Below are positions 30,575 to 41,685 of a stretch of DNA of 64,000 bases, one piece after another (the stretch's first letter is position 1; each line of letters begins with the position of its first letter). A model generated the notes under the pieces. It made no database searches, was not told the DNA's origin, and saw only the letters and a program-made list of their open reading frames with translations. The position numbers and the translations under genes are program-made. The DNA comes from Anastrepha obliqua (Eukaryota; Arthropoda; Insecta; Diptera; Tephritidae), in contig NC_072894.1 in the NCBI RefSeq assembly GCF_027943255.1, forward strand, positions 61,321,601-61,385,600. The letters run 5' to 3'.

Positions 30575-31751
30575 CCAGATTGTTCAGTAAGTTTTGGGGT
30601 TCGCTAAAAGATGGCGTTACTACTAGCCAAAATTTGTTTTTGATATATTCGTACACTCTGCATATGAACTATGTGAAGTTCCATTTCAATCTTTCAATTC
30701 ATTCCTTGCTTATAAGGCATTTAGTATCGACGTGTCACAGTATTTTCTACGATGGAAAAAATCAAGTAGTGTGCAGTGATTGAATTTTTATTTTTCGAAG
30801 GTTAAAAAGTAAAGGAAATTTATGAATTTAAACGTGGTCATGGTCATTGAAGGCGGTCCACGTCGAGGACGTCTACACAGCAACACCAGAAACCTTAGAA
30901 AAAATGCAGGAAATCATATTGGAAAATCGTCGAGTGACTGAAAGAGATTTAGTAGAAGCACAAGGCATCTTATTGGGCAGAGTAACCAATGAAAGTTATG
31001 ACGCAAGTATTACGTTTCAGAAAGTTGTGTGTATAATGAGTGCTGCATCATTTGCGAACATTATTACATCATTCGAATGCGACTTTCGCAGCAACATTTA
31101 GAAAGTTTTGGAAAGAATAAAGTGGATTTCGGGCATCAATTCGTCATTATGGATGAAACCTGAGTCTATCAGCAAGATTATAAATCAAAAGAGGAGGCTA
31201 CAGAGAGGTCTGAACCTGGTTTTTGGACCCGAAACGAGTATGGGTCCAGAAATCGACCAAGAAATTGTTAGCATAAGTTTTGTTTTTTGATTACTCGCCA
31301 ACTGGTAAAACAATAAACACCCAATATAATTGTTAACGTTTAGACCAGGTGAAGGAAAAAAGTCGTGAAAAAATACCCAGTTTTCAAAAGGAAAAAGTAT
31401 TCTTCATCGGGGCAATGCACCGGTTCACGAGAGCATTTTGACAATGGCTAAAATCCATGAATTAAGATTCGAATTGCTGGAGAATTCACCGTATTCACCA
31501 GATTGCGCCCCTAGCGACTTCCATATGTTTCCAGACCTAAAAAAAATGCATGTGTGGAAAGCGTTTTTCATCAAATGATGAGGTGATAACAGCTGTGGAA
31601 GCGTTTTTTGCAGCCCTTTCATATCCTCACTCATATATTGAAATCTCATTGGAACAATTGTATTGATACAAAGGGAGACAAACAAAAGTGCATTTCAAAC
31701 CATAAAATTGTGTTTTTGTTATCGAACCGCAAAACTAATGGAACAACCTAG
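30575..31751 (+). mobile_element. Mariner (irritans/SETMAR-like) with both ends, decayed
   Basis: The TIRs are imperfect inverted copies of ~29 bp: CCAGATTGTTCAGTAAGTTT at the left and, reversed, CTAGGTTGTTCCATTAGTTT at the right. TA lies on each side. At 1,177 bp it is slightly shorter than a typical 1.28-kb mariner. Confidence 0.9.
30847..31660 (+). pseudogene. Mariner transposase pseudogene
   Basis: Broken plus-strand frames show, in order: an EDVYTATPETLEKMQEIILE-type linker and second helix-turn-helix (30847-31101), FVIMDET (first catalytic aspartate kept), HRGNAPVHESIL (usual HDNAP, so the second aspartate is replaced by glycine), SPYSPDCAPSDFHMFPDLKK, and a C-terminal EVITAVEAFFAALS. 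Stops and frameshifts separate these blocks, and the first DNA-binding helix is largely gone. It cannot encode an active transposase. Confidence 0.88.
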
Positions 31752-31753
31752 TA

Positions 31754-32500
31754 CTTAGCATAGCAAGTAAGTCAATTTTTCAGCAGGTGGTGCGAAATTT
31801 GATGCTATATATAACGATTAAACTCACTGAAACTTAACTCAAATTGAACTGTGAGTACGCGGAAAGAACTTTCTTCCAACAGCAGCATGACAAAGCCTAC
31901 ATACCATAGTTATACCCCTGCATATGTATATGGTAGGTACTCACATACGCATGTGTTAATATTTATGTCTGCTTACTCAGCTACTCCGCAGTAAAAATAT
32001 TGCAGCGGTGAATCAACACCACTGACCATCCTTTAATGAGAATTCACTGGATGGTCGTCATTCAATTGCGCCATCCTCCTCGAAAAAATCAGGGAAAACA
32101 AAAGCAAAGTGCATTCAGTTCTTCGATTAAACTGCATCGCTTGCAGTTCTGTGTTTTTGATCCGTTAAATAAGCGGCATGGCAATGTTACTTACAGGATT
32201 GCGGGAAATATAAAATTTTATTATCCTTATCACACTTATTGTTTCGTGTTATATTTACACTTAATGTGTTAAGTATTGTAAACTGGAACTTCGATTTCTT
32301 ACTTTTTTCCTGTTATCTTTTATCATTTTGCTTGCCTCTAGGACGTGTAAGTACTGAAAAGGGCTCCAAGTGGAGTCATTTGCAGACTTAAAACAAAATT
32401 CGTATCGAATGGTTTCGAGAAGATGAGAAACAAGATTTTTTTGCAATATTTTCACTTCCACAAAAAATACAAATATCTTGTAATTCCAACATTACAAATA
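31754..32500. other. Unassigned DNA between mariner and MITE
   Basis: No gene or known repeat seen. Confidence 0.5.
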
Positions 32501-32879
32501 AAGGGTGGTTAAATTTCAAGGACCGATGTTGAATGTGAACCACACCTAAATGTCAACGACATCGTTCCACTTCTTTCTTTGGGGTTATTTGAAAAAAAAG
32601 GTGTACGTCCATAAACCAGTAACAATTCAAGAGCTAAAGGATGAGATAATTCGGCACATTAACGGCATAGAACCTCAATTATGCCTCAGCGTTATCGAAA
32701 ATTTGGACCATCGGATGGAGGTGTGCCGCCGAGGCCGCGGCGCCTATTTGGCCAATATTTTATTTCATGCGTAATTGACCCATATCAGTATTATCATAAT
32801 AAAGAAAAATGTCAATAATTTCCTAAAAAATTGTATTTTATTCAAAATCAACACCGGCCCTTGAAACTTAACCACACTT
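32501..32879 (+). mobile_element. Mariner-derived MITE, copy A (379 bp)
   Basis: TA-flanked element with matching ends: AAGGGTGGTTAAATTTCAAG at the left and, reversed, AAGTGTGGTTAAGTTTCAAG at the right. The interior keeps the last ~70 codons of a DUF4817-type transposase (FFLWGYLKKKVYVHKP, IQELKDEIIRHINGIEPQLC, RMEVCRRGRG), joined directly to the 5' untranslated end. Copy B at 57035 has the same deletion, so this is a propagated non-autonomous family. Confidence 0.88.
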
Positions 32880-32907
32880 TATGTGTATATATATGTGCAG
32901 GCATATA

Positions 32908-33020
32908 TGTATAATTGGCGCTTACACTCTTTCTAGGTGTTTGGCCGAGCTCCGTCTCCTATTTGTGACTTTCATCTTGATGTTATTCCACAAATGGGGG
33001 GACCTACCGGTTTAAGCCGA
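32908..33020 (-). mobile_element. SINE copy 8, interrupted by a LINE tail
   Basis: Antisense SINE: AATTGGCGCTTACACTC, GGTGTTTGGCCGAGCTCC, CTTGATGTTATTCCACAAAT, GGTTTAAGCCGACTT. It is cut at about 33020, where a (TTG)n run, the 3' tail of an antisense LINE, begins. Confidence 0.85.
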
Positions 33021-33540
33021 CTTTTGTTGTTGTTGAAGTGGTTGAGTATTTCCACTGAAATAATCCTAATTAGAGACCAGAACCGTTTTACTGTCCTTTC
33101 ACAGTCCTCGTGTGATGATGTCTTTTTTTGTTTGTTTTTGCTTCTAAGTCAGATCCATTTAGTGGGGTCCAAGTATAGCAGCAAATTCTTTATTTCGATG
33201 TCTGAGATGTCTTTAATTTGCTGTAAGAGAGACTTGCCGAAGGATCGGATTCGTGCCCTAGCTAGCCCTGAACATTCACATAAGTAGTGGAAAAGACTTT
33301 CATTCACCCCTTCCGCTTGACAGCTGCAGATGGGATTGAAGGAGAGGTTGAGTCTGGCTGCATGATCCCCTACACCCCAATGACCTGTAAGGGTTGCATT
33401 CATGCGTGAAATATTTGGTCGAGAACATCCTAATAGGTGATTCGGCGTTATGGTTTTATTTATATGTCGAAGTTCAGACTTACTCCACGGAATATGTGCC
33501 AGTTTGTTCTTCTAGTGTTTCTATAAGGGGTCGGTTTCTT
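33020..33540 (-). pseudogene. LINE 3' fragment with (CAA)n tail and C-terminal zinc-type domain
   Basis: The minus-strand frame 33403-33149 shows ATLTGHWGVGDHAARL, then a cysteine/histidine cluster with HYLCECSGLARARIR and ending YLDPTKWI. This is the region downstream of RNase H in RNase H-bearing LINEs (I/LOA/R1 relatives). The 3' tail is CAACAACAACAA next to the SINE. It is 5'-truncated. Confidence 0.85.
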
Positions 33541-33844
33541 TAATGCAAATTCATAAATGCTTCTCTTTATTCTGTATACCTACATACTCGTATATGATTT
33601 TTCGTATACCCTTAAAAGGATATTAAGTATGAAAAATGGCTTGGACCTGGTGGTTAGTAAACTGGAAATCTTACAATGTGCACAGAATTTTGTTTTTTTT
33701 TTATTTACAAGTAACCGATGAAAGAACTTATTATTCTACGAGGTCTGTTCAAAAATGAGATAAATTTTCAAATTTCGTGCTAAGTACATTTCGACTTTCG
33801 ATTTTAATTTCTTTTTATGTTGGCACACTCGTCTTGAAGATATG
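33541..33844. other. Unassigned spacer
   Basis: Nothing recognised, apart from an 8-12 bp T-run near 33690. Confidence 0.5.
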
Positions 33845-34640
33845 TTCACGATTTTAGCAGTTGGTAATGGTAATGGTTGTACGGGTTTAGGCTAAGGGCT
33901 TTATGCATTACGACCAAATCGATCTAATCTTAGGTACGAGCCCCTGTGGCCTAATGCGTCACAATTGGTGAATAAATGATCCATAGACTACTCGTCATCA
34001 CAGCAAAATTATTGCTAGTTACTAACTAGTAGTTAGTCCTATTGTATTGAAATGTTTAATACAAGCAGAGTAGCTTCTAAGTGCTCGTCATTCTGAGCGT
34101 CATTTTTGTCTAGGATTAGAGCAGATTTATGTCTGTTGGCATTAAAGTTTAGGAACTTTTTGTTCCCTTCGTGTTAAGTCCATTGTTACGCTCTGTAAAT
34201 ACTTTTGAATTGCACGTAAAGTTATTCCATTTTTTGAGTACTGATTGATTGGCCGAAACTATTTTAATTTTTACTTTTCGAACTCTCTTTTAGATACGAT
34301 CTCTACTGTTTCTATTATGGCGAAAAGCTCCGCATGGGAAATTGTAGCATCTGTACTCAGTGTTAAAGATTTGTGTGCTCTAGGCCCCACTAGTTTCCCT
34401 AGACGGGAAGGTAACCTTGTATCCCTTAGTAAAATTGAGTACGGATTTCGTGTGGTCATTCGTCTAGGTCATGCACGCTGCATGTCGAACCCCATTTATG
34501 ATTTTGCGGTGTGCGGTAGAATCTCCTGGTTTGAATTTTTCTTTCATGTGAAAGGAGAGTGCTTGCATAGCGGCCTCCTCTTGTATTGCTAAGTGTTGCC
34601 ATCCCAGCAGTTGGGGTTATCAGTTACTATATATTTCGTT
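33845..34640 (-). pseudogene. LINE fragment with RNase H remnant and ACCATT tail
   Basis: On the minus strand, TRNPYSILLRDTRLPSRLGK and LSTDATISHAELFAIIETVE (34459-34271) match the part of the RNase H domain around its catalytic glutamate. Stops follow. The 3' end near 33850 is a degenerate ACCATT repeat, similar to the tail of the LINE fragment at 38605. It is decayed and 5'-truncated. Confidence 0.72.
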
Positions 34641-37136
34641 GCCGTCCAATATTTGTTCTTTCTAAACGCCACAAAAGAACACGAAATATTTTTTCTATTA
34701 TTAAGCACTTCTGCGCATGTTTGATAATGTCCTGTTGATGACTGTATAGTGGATAATGCCAGAAAAGAAACCTGTTAATACATTTTTCAGCTGCTAGTTT
34801 CACTTGTGTAGCAAAAAAAGTGACTAGCATTGGAAGATGCTTCAGTAACATATAAGTTGCTACCACATTTACCAATACACGAAAACGGTCGAAGTTGCAG
34901 CTTAACTGAAAATATATCACTTTGCTCAAATATCTCTTTGCTCAATCACGTATCGAAGCTGTTTTTCTGACAGAGAAAAAATTCGCGGAAAAACTCGTAA
35001 TATCCTGTAAATAGCAATGGACATATCGATGTACTAGTGAATATGTGTGCGTGTGTAAGTACGTGTACGCCACAAAAAAACCACCATGGTATGGTTATTT
35101 GCTTCTTTCATGCGTTAGTTCACTTTTTTTTTGTTTTGGGAGAGACTTAACTCGATAATGTAGTGTAACTGTGAGGAGTCTAGCGCTCATGCTGCGTAAG
35201 TAATGTCGCGTTACCCATTATACTACAACAACATGGATATGTGCACGTATGTACATACATATGTGCCCTGAAACACTTCACTTACAAGCCGCACTAGTGC
35301 AGTTTTACAGTCGCATTCGTTCAAGTGTTTTTCCTCCTCGTTTGTGCAGCGGTTCCGAGTGTTTCGAAATATAAACAAAAGAAGCAAAAAATAAAAAAAT
35401 TCAGTATTTTTTATGCTACTTCAGGGCGTTGCAGTTGGTAGCATTTTTCCGATGTATTGCACACAATTCTTTAGTATGCTTGCTTGTATCTGCTATTTGC
35501 TGCAGACATTGTTGCTTTCAGCTGCCGCTATTCAATCGATATTTTGCGCTTCAATAGGCACCTTTTAAGGTGTCAAGTTTTTCTATGTCTATTTTACTAC
35601 CTTTTTTATAGTACCAGCCGAGTGCATTTCTGTTTTTTGGACTAGTATTGTTTTTCCCATCTCCCGTTTCATTGCTACGTGATTGCCGAAAGGCGAATTT
35701 TTTTTAACTGACGAAAATGTTGCCAAGCTCAAAAGCATTTCCCTACAAATTGTAAACTGTATGTATGAGTATGTGTGTGAGTTGTAAGCCTAACGTAACA
35801 ATTTTACAAACTTTTCATGTGGCAACAAAACTGACAGCAATAACAACAACAGTAACACCAACAATTTATAAACAAATCCTTCACTTGATAAAGAAAGGGG
35901 AGGGGGAAAAATACGCAAAAGAAAACAAAAGCAGTAGCCCTTAAAAAGACGAGTGTATAAACGCTTTTCAAGCGATTGCCTCTGATTTTCTGTGTTGCCA
36001 CTTGAAAGTGTGATTTCTTTTTGTTGCAGCTGCAATTGTAGCTTTTTTTTGTTTTTTTTTTATTTGCCTTGCTACCGGAATTTTAACTACCTCTTTCATG
36101 CAAAACTGCAACAACACACTGCATTTTCATTCACACAATCTTATCAGCAACGGCCAACTCCATCTAGAGTAAGTCTGCAGGCATTCTTCCTTTTTTCCTC
36201 CTCTTCCTTTAATTGGTTTTCTTTTACTCACTTTATGCTTTTGCACTTTATTGCAATTTCAATTGCTTTTCAGACCTTTGTTTTGCAATTGCCACCAATT
36301 TTCTTTTCTTTCGCTTTGTGTGGCATTGTTTGTTGCAGTTCTCTTTGTTTTCGATGCAATTCAATTTTGTTACAATCTTATCAAAAAACAATGAAAGCTA
36401 TAATAATGACCAGCAACATGCAATAGAAAATTTGAAGTGTAAGTAATTTCATTTTCCGGTATTTTATGTGTGCGCCCATGAGCTACCGGTTATTTCGCCC
36501 TAAAATACCAAGCATCCTTTTGTTTAACAATGCAGGCGCCCCGGACGTGCACCTGGGCGTGTACTTACTTGTTTAATGTAGTGTAATATGTTCATCCTAT
36601 TTCATGCCCTCTTTTTAGGGCCTTGAGAAGTTAAAGTATTTGCTTCGGCTGGTTAAGTTTTTTCAACTAAACGAAGTTTGTTTTCAATGCATTTAATATA
36701 AAAAGTTCTGAATGCATTTCGCTGGATGTCTTTTGTAATCTTAAACTCACGTTTCAAAGATATACCCATATACAGTGCATTGAACCATAATCTATGGCGA
36801 TTTAAAAGTGGCATTACGCTTCATAAAGAGTTCTTTGAAAAATTCTTATTATTTCGTGTAGCTTTTTGTGTGTTACAGGGTTCTAAAATTTAATAAAAAA
36901 GTATATTTCAATACATTAATAAATGTGCATTTTTTTATAATTTTTTTATTATTTTATCCAATACAATTTCTTCCAATTTCAATACCTACACTTATTCTAA
37001 TATGTTTCAAAAATTTTATTTAATGATTTTCGGGAGGCACTAAAGAATAATGTTCCACATCTTGTCGCTGAATTGCTAAAGAATGTGGTACTAACTCTTC
37101 GCTCAAGTTTTCCAAATGTAATTCTCCATTCTCCAG
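34641..37136. other. Unassigned DNA, pyrimidine-rich and low complexity in part
   Basis: The longest frames (for example 35992-36426, 144 codons, F/S/Q-rich) reflect T-rich low-complexity sequence and carry no domain. No gene is claimed. Confidence 0.55.
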
Positions 37137-37385
37137 TTGTAGCCAAATTGGTTGGTGTGCAACTGTCATTCGGTAGAGCTCAGGCTCGAAACCCAGGGCA
37201 TGAAACACCAAATGATAGAAAAAGTTCTTTCTAAGTGGTCAGCTCTAGGCAGACTATGACCAACCACCGAGTGTATTTCTGCCAGGCTGTAAGCCTATCC
37301 ATTTGTGGAACTTTATTAAGTCACACACCACAAATAGGAGGAGGAACTCGGCCTCATACCGAAAATAGGGTACAAGCGTGGTAGT
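37137..37385 (+). mobile_element. SINE copy 9
   Basis: Plus-strand copy with tRNA-like head (GTAGCCAAATTGGTTGGTG), GAAACACCAAATGATAGAAAAAG, CCGAGTGTATTTCTGCC, CCATTTGTGGAACTTTATTAAG and GGAGGAGGAACTCGGCC. It is internally shortened around the AAAAGCTCCTCA block. Confidence 0.85.
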
Positions 37386-37444
37386 ATATAGGTATAATTC
37401 CCCATGCATAATTTGGAGCCCTAATTCATTCAGGTTTTTCGCAT

Positions 37445-37594
37445 CCATTTTTCATTTAGGTTAGGTTAGGTTAACCTGGTTGGCAATAAGCCACGCATAG
37501 ACCTTTTGGTCTCTAGCGATACCAGATGGAGACCGACCTCTATGAATACCTAAAGTAGACATCATGTAGGATGTCAGCGCCATTTTTCATTTAG
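37445..37594 (-). mobile_element. Extremely truncated LINE insertion with a perfect 15-bp target duplication
   Basis: CCATTTTTCATTTAG occurs at 37445-37459 and 37580-37594. Between them are 120 bp of antisense LINE 3' UTR, matching the 3' end of the LINE at 47306-49170 (shared GATACCAGATGGAGACCGAC and GTAGACATCATGTAGGATGT). It ends in a TAACC-type tail. It is a clean target-primed insertion containing only the 3' end. Confidence 0.95.
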
Positions 37595-38085
37595 TCAAAC
37601 TCAAATATTCACAAACTATTATTGTTTACCTATTTTTTTATTTCGTTGCTGCTGGACGTCCACTACACGATTTATTTCGTTCACTTGTACAACCAATCTC
37701 TTGGACTTAAAACCTATCGATGCGTCATTGAAAATAAATGATCAGATTCCTTGCACTGTTTCTTCCTTCTGGAATTTCTGTTGCTGATAAATCTTCCTAG
37801 CAAAGAATTTCATCACTGCATGATATACAATTATTTTCGTAGTAAAAAATACACTGACGCGTTAACTTCAAATGTCTTGCGAACAAAGAATGGATTGACG
37901 TTGCGGGTTGCAAGAAATTTACTTCGCCCAGTTAATAGGTCTCGCTTCCAATCGCTTTCAAACAACATATATTCCGCCTCCAGAGTACTCCATATCTACG
38001 CTCTCAGAACTTATTAAAAAATTCAAGATATATCCTAATACCTAGGCACTACCGTAGGTTGAATCGAATCATCTCAATGGAAGCT
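37595..38085. other. Unassigned spacer
   Basis: No gene or repeat recognised. The 88-codon frame here lacks a domain. Confidence 0.5.
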
Positions 38086-38590
38086 GCTGCACGAACCGTT
38101 TACTTCGATTGCAGGGGCGTTGTGCATCATGAGTTCTTGCCACAGGGTAAAACGGTCACTAAGGAATATTAACCGCAAGTTATGCGCAGTTTATGTGAAG
38201 TAATCCACCAGAAACGGACGGATTTGTGGAAGAACAAAAATTGGCTATTGCATCACGATAACACCCCTGCTCACACATCGTTGCTTGTGCGCGACTTTTT
38301 GGCCAAAAACAACACACTAATGGTGCCAAAGCCACCGTATTCCCCAGATCTGGGCCCCTGTAACCCTTTCTTGTTCCCGAAATGTAAGAGGCCCATGAAA
38401 GGACGACGCGACGCTACGATTGACGAGATAAATGCAGCATCGAAGGGGGAGCTGAGCAAAATAAAAAAAATATTTTTTGAAGTGCTTCAAAGATTGGAAA
38501 AACCGTTGGCACAACTTCATGGGGATTACTTTGAAGGGGACAAAATAGATATTAATAAATAATTTTTGAAAGAACACCAAATTCGCAATA
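38086..38590 (+). pseudogene. Mariner transposase, C-terminal half
   Basis: RTVYFDCRGVVHHEFLPQGK at the start (with a stop at about 38170), then 38182-38562 open: RTDLWKNKNWLLHHDNTPAH (second catalytic aspartate kept), LVRDFLAKNNTLMVPKPPYS, SPDLGPCNPFLF and RPMKGRRDATIDEI, ending HGDYFEGDKIDI. In the usual PCDFFLF block the aspartate is N, so the third catalytic residue appears lost. The 5' half and left TIR are absent; the right end CTTTTTGAACACAT remains. Confidence 0.88.
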
Positions 38591-38602
38591 CTTTTTGAAC
38601 AC

Positions 38603-38977
38603 ATGGTTAATGGTTAATGGTTGTAAAGGGTGAAGGTATGACCCTTTAGCACTGCGACCATATTGATCTATTGTGCACCCTATGCTGTCTATTGACTGTT
38701 AAGTATGCTTATGAATTGTACCAGCTCCTTCCGAGGGAGTGATTGAACGTCTTCATCTGTAAGCATGAACTTGTTTAAAAACCTTTTCCTTCTATGCGTC
38801 AACCCCGGACATTCGATAATGAGATGTTCTATAGACTCCTCATCTTCGCAGCGAAATCTGCAGGTGCTGGTGTTAGTTATGCCTAATTTATGTGAGTGTT
38901 TGTTGCAGGTGAAGTGACCCGTGAGGGCGCCTGTGAGAGTGCGAATGCTCTTTTTGTTTAACGTGAGGGCCAATCCC
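38603..38977 (-). pseudogene. LINE 3' fragment with ACCATTA tail
   Basis: Minus-strand frame 38973-38689: a TLTGALTGHFTCNKHSHKLG start, a CRF-x-C and HLIIECPGL cluster (CCHC-like domain after RNase H), and a LVQFISILNSQ end. The 3' untranslated part ends in ACCATTAACCATTAACCAT-like repeats at about 38603. It is back to back with the LINE tail at 38978. Confidence 0.85.
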
Positions 38978-39203
38978 GCACCTGTCCTGCTCTATCCAAA
39001 CGTAGACTCACCATTTTGAGTAGATAATTCTTTAATGAATAGGAAGAACTTATTTCTGTTAAAATCAAGGATATTCTAAAATTTTTGAAAAGTACCCACT
39101 GGCATTAGCAGAGATAACGGAAGTTCTCCACGCAATGGTCTATGAGCTTGAGTGTGTCCCACAGTGGGCATGCGCCTCAATCTAACCTAACCTTTAAGTA
39201 TAA
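38978..39203 (+). pseudogene. LINE 3' fragment with TAACC tail
   Basis: Plus-strand homologue of 52440-52640: shared CCTGTCCTGCTCTAT, CAAGGATATTCTAAAATTTT and TTGAAAAGTACC, ending in CTAACCTAACCTT. It contains only the last coding codons and the 3' UTR. Confidence 0.82.
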
Positions 39204-41190
39204 TTAACTAAAAAATTTGAACGAGTTACAGAGCAACACTTTTTTGACTGTCCGTTTGGCTTTTAGGTGCATATGAATATAATTTTTTATACTCTTCAAT
39301 TCGTGTTTCTCCCTATCGGCAGATTTATAATTTATACAAATAGCTTCGTGCGTCAATCATATTTGCATTTTGCACTTGTGAACAACGAAATCCAAAAAAT
39401 CCAAATAGGAGATTCCATTACTCAAAATGTGTTTCTTCTTTTTATTTAGTAAAAAAGTTATTCAAAACCAAAATTAGATGATTAATTTTAGGCCACCACA
39501 TAGAATCGATTTTTTGTGTGCTCAAATACTAAAACATATGGTACAAAAAAAGTTATCTTGGTTCTATCACATTGAACTTGTGGGAGGTGCTAAATATATA
39601 GTTATGTATTATGTGAAAAGAGTTCTATGGCTTTATTACAACATATTTTCCTTGTAACGTATGCTGAAGGCATACTTTTCACTACTTAATTATGTCAAGG
39701 GCATTCTCTGAACGAGTGTGTTCTATATATGTACATGTGTCTGAATATATAATATTATATGTATCTGTTAAGTGTTATAAACACACCTTTTCTCGCATTA
39801 AGTGCCTTCTTTCTTGTAGTCTATGCACTCTATGATTTATTGTGTTTTCCCACTGAATTTACTTTAGGGTATTAGAAGCATAAGCGGCTTTCATTGTCAC
39901 ACAAGCCTTTTCGTTGAATTGAATTAAGCAAATTTTTCATTTGTAAAGCATAACATTTGTGCATTCCAAAATTAATTGAAATATGTAGAGCATAGTATAA
40001 CTTGAATGAATGGTTAAAAAAGGAGGAAAAATATTATTATTCGGTTGAATATAAATCGCATACACACTCCGTTGAATAATTATATCCCAGGGACTTTTTG
40101 ACAAGTTGACAATTTGTTGTATTTGATTATTATTTAACTCAAACAATTTTTCATTTGCCTACAAAAATCATATAACCCAAGTTTAAAATTTTCCGCAAAT
40201 TAAATAAAAATTAAAAGTGCGTTAGTTATTCAACGCAGTGTATCTGCCTATGCTTGTATATGCATATGTGATTTGCATATTTATCTGTCGCAAATGTTTG
40301 GCAGGACTTCGCTTTCAACTTATGGTGTACGCTTTGAAGTTGTTTTACATATGGGAAAATTTTCAGATTTATGAAGCTTCTGGATAGAAGATAGTTCTTT
40401 ATGGGAAGCTCCTAGCAGAAGTGAACTGCGTAGTTTGCCAACAACTGTTGTGAAATGGTGGCTAATAAAAGTACAACTTTTTCTATCATTTGATACTGGA
40501 TTTCCACAGTTTAGTTTGAATCCTTATCAAAAAACGCCTCGCTGTGGTTCCAACCATCATAACTGATTTGGTTGTGTTGTGTGATAGTTGAGAAGATTGG
40601 TCGATCGAATATAAATATGTTTATAGGCAAATTTGGTTTACAAGCGAGATTTAAAAAATCTATACTACTTCTTCATTAAAAATAAATCGAAAAATTAAAA
40701 ATGGAATATTACTGTCATGCACTAATTTTCAGGTATTCAGAAGGGAAACAAAAAATTCATTTACTGTAAAATGAGTAGAAAAAGCAATTCTATTGTCATG
40801 TCTAATTACACCTGTATTTCCTTATCTCATCCTAGTTTTTTTAATCTGTATTTACTTATATAATACCATTAAAGTCAGATTGTAATGCAAATGTCAAGTG
40901 CTGTCAGCAACGAGACCAACATTATTAACTTTGTTGTAGGAGATGCCAGCATAGATAAAATATTTGTGCAAAGCTGTGGAGTGAAGTTAAAACAAATCCA
41001 AACTAAACACCAAACAAAAGCAATGTGAAAAAAACAATTGGAATATGAGAAAAATCAACGAACTGATTGCAAGTATCGATTGAGGATTTTGGCAGAATAA
41101 GGTTTTAATTTTAAAATTTTTCCCTATGCGTTGGGCATATGAGCAGAGAAGGGAATGCGTTACCATCGTTATTCGTGCGAGACGGATGAA
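39204..41190. other. Unassigned AT-rich DNA
   Basis: No gene or repeat recognised with confidence. Confidence 0.5.
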
Positions 41191-41194
41191 CGGG

Positions 41195-41655
41195 TAAACA
41201 ACATGCATTTACAATCGATGCGTATTTCAAGGCAAATGATTCGTGTGCTCGTCGTAGTTTTTGTACACGCTACAATATTCGATGTTTACGAAAGGCTACA
41301 AGACAAGATTTAATTCAATCATATGAGCAAAGGTTTCGGGCGATAATCTGCGTGGAAAACAAAGAGAACGACTGGCCAAGGACTTCCACAAAGTATTGTG
41401 TCTGAAATATTTAGGCGGCATCTTAGATTTCACCCTTTCAAAATTCTTAAGCTTGACGATTAAATTTGCATTGAAATTTCTGCGTCGAGCATTGCGATAG
41501 GATTGCCCTATCTGAGTGTAAAGTTTATAAAACAAACCCAGCCCACCTCAGAACTAAAAGAAAGTATTGACCGCGAGGTTGCTGGCATTCCGACATCACT
41601 TTCCGAGCGAGTGAAACGCAGTACGCAGGCCAGATTCCAACAATCGCCGTAAAGG
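41195..41655 (+). pseudogene. Mariner-like (DUF4817-type) transposase relic carrying the piggyBac
   Basis: The plus strand shows TIDAYFKANDSCARRSFCTR, then YNIRCLRKATRQDLIQSY, a DUF4817-type N-terminus. At the other side are SELKESIDREVAGIPTSLSE and ARFQQ, a C-terminal block of the same transposase class. The catalytic centre is gone or unrecognisable. Its 3' untranslated part continues beyond the piggyBac, to CCGAACACCCTGTA near 44093. The element ends are not firmly placed. Confidence 0.6.
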
Positions 41656-41685
41656 AAAAAATAATAATAAAAAAAAATAATTTAA

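Noticed and set aside
35992..36426. 144-codon plus-strand open frame
   Set aside because: The product is F/S/Q-rich, reflecting T-rich low-complexity DNA. It has no domain, no exon signals and an overlapping frame of similar quality.
37459..37475. TTAGG repeats as interstitial telomere DNA
   Set aside because: They are the antisense TAACC tail of a LINE insertion with its own 15-bp duplication, and flies lack TTAGG telomeres.
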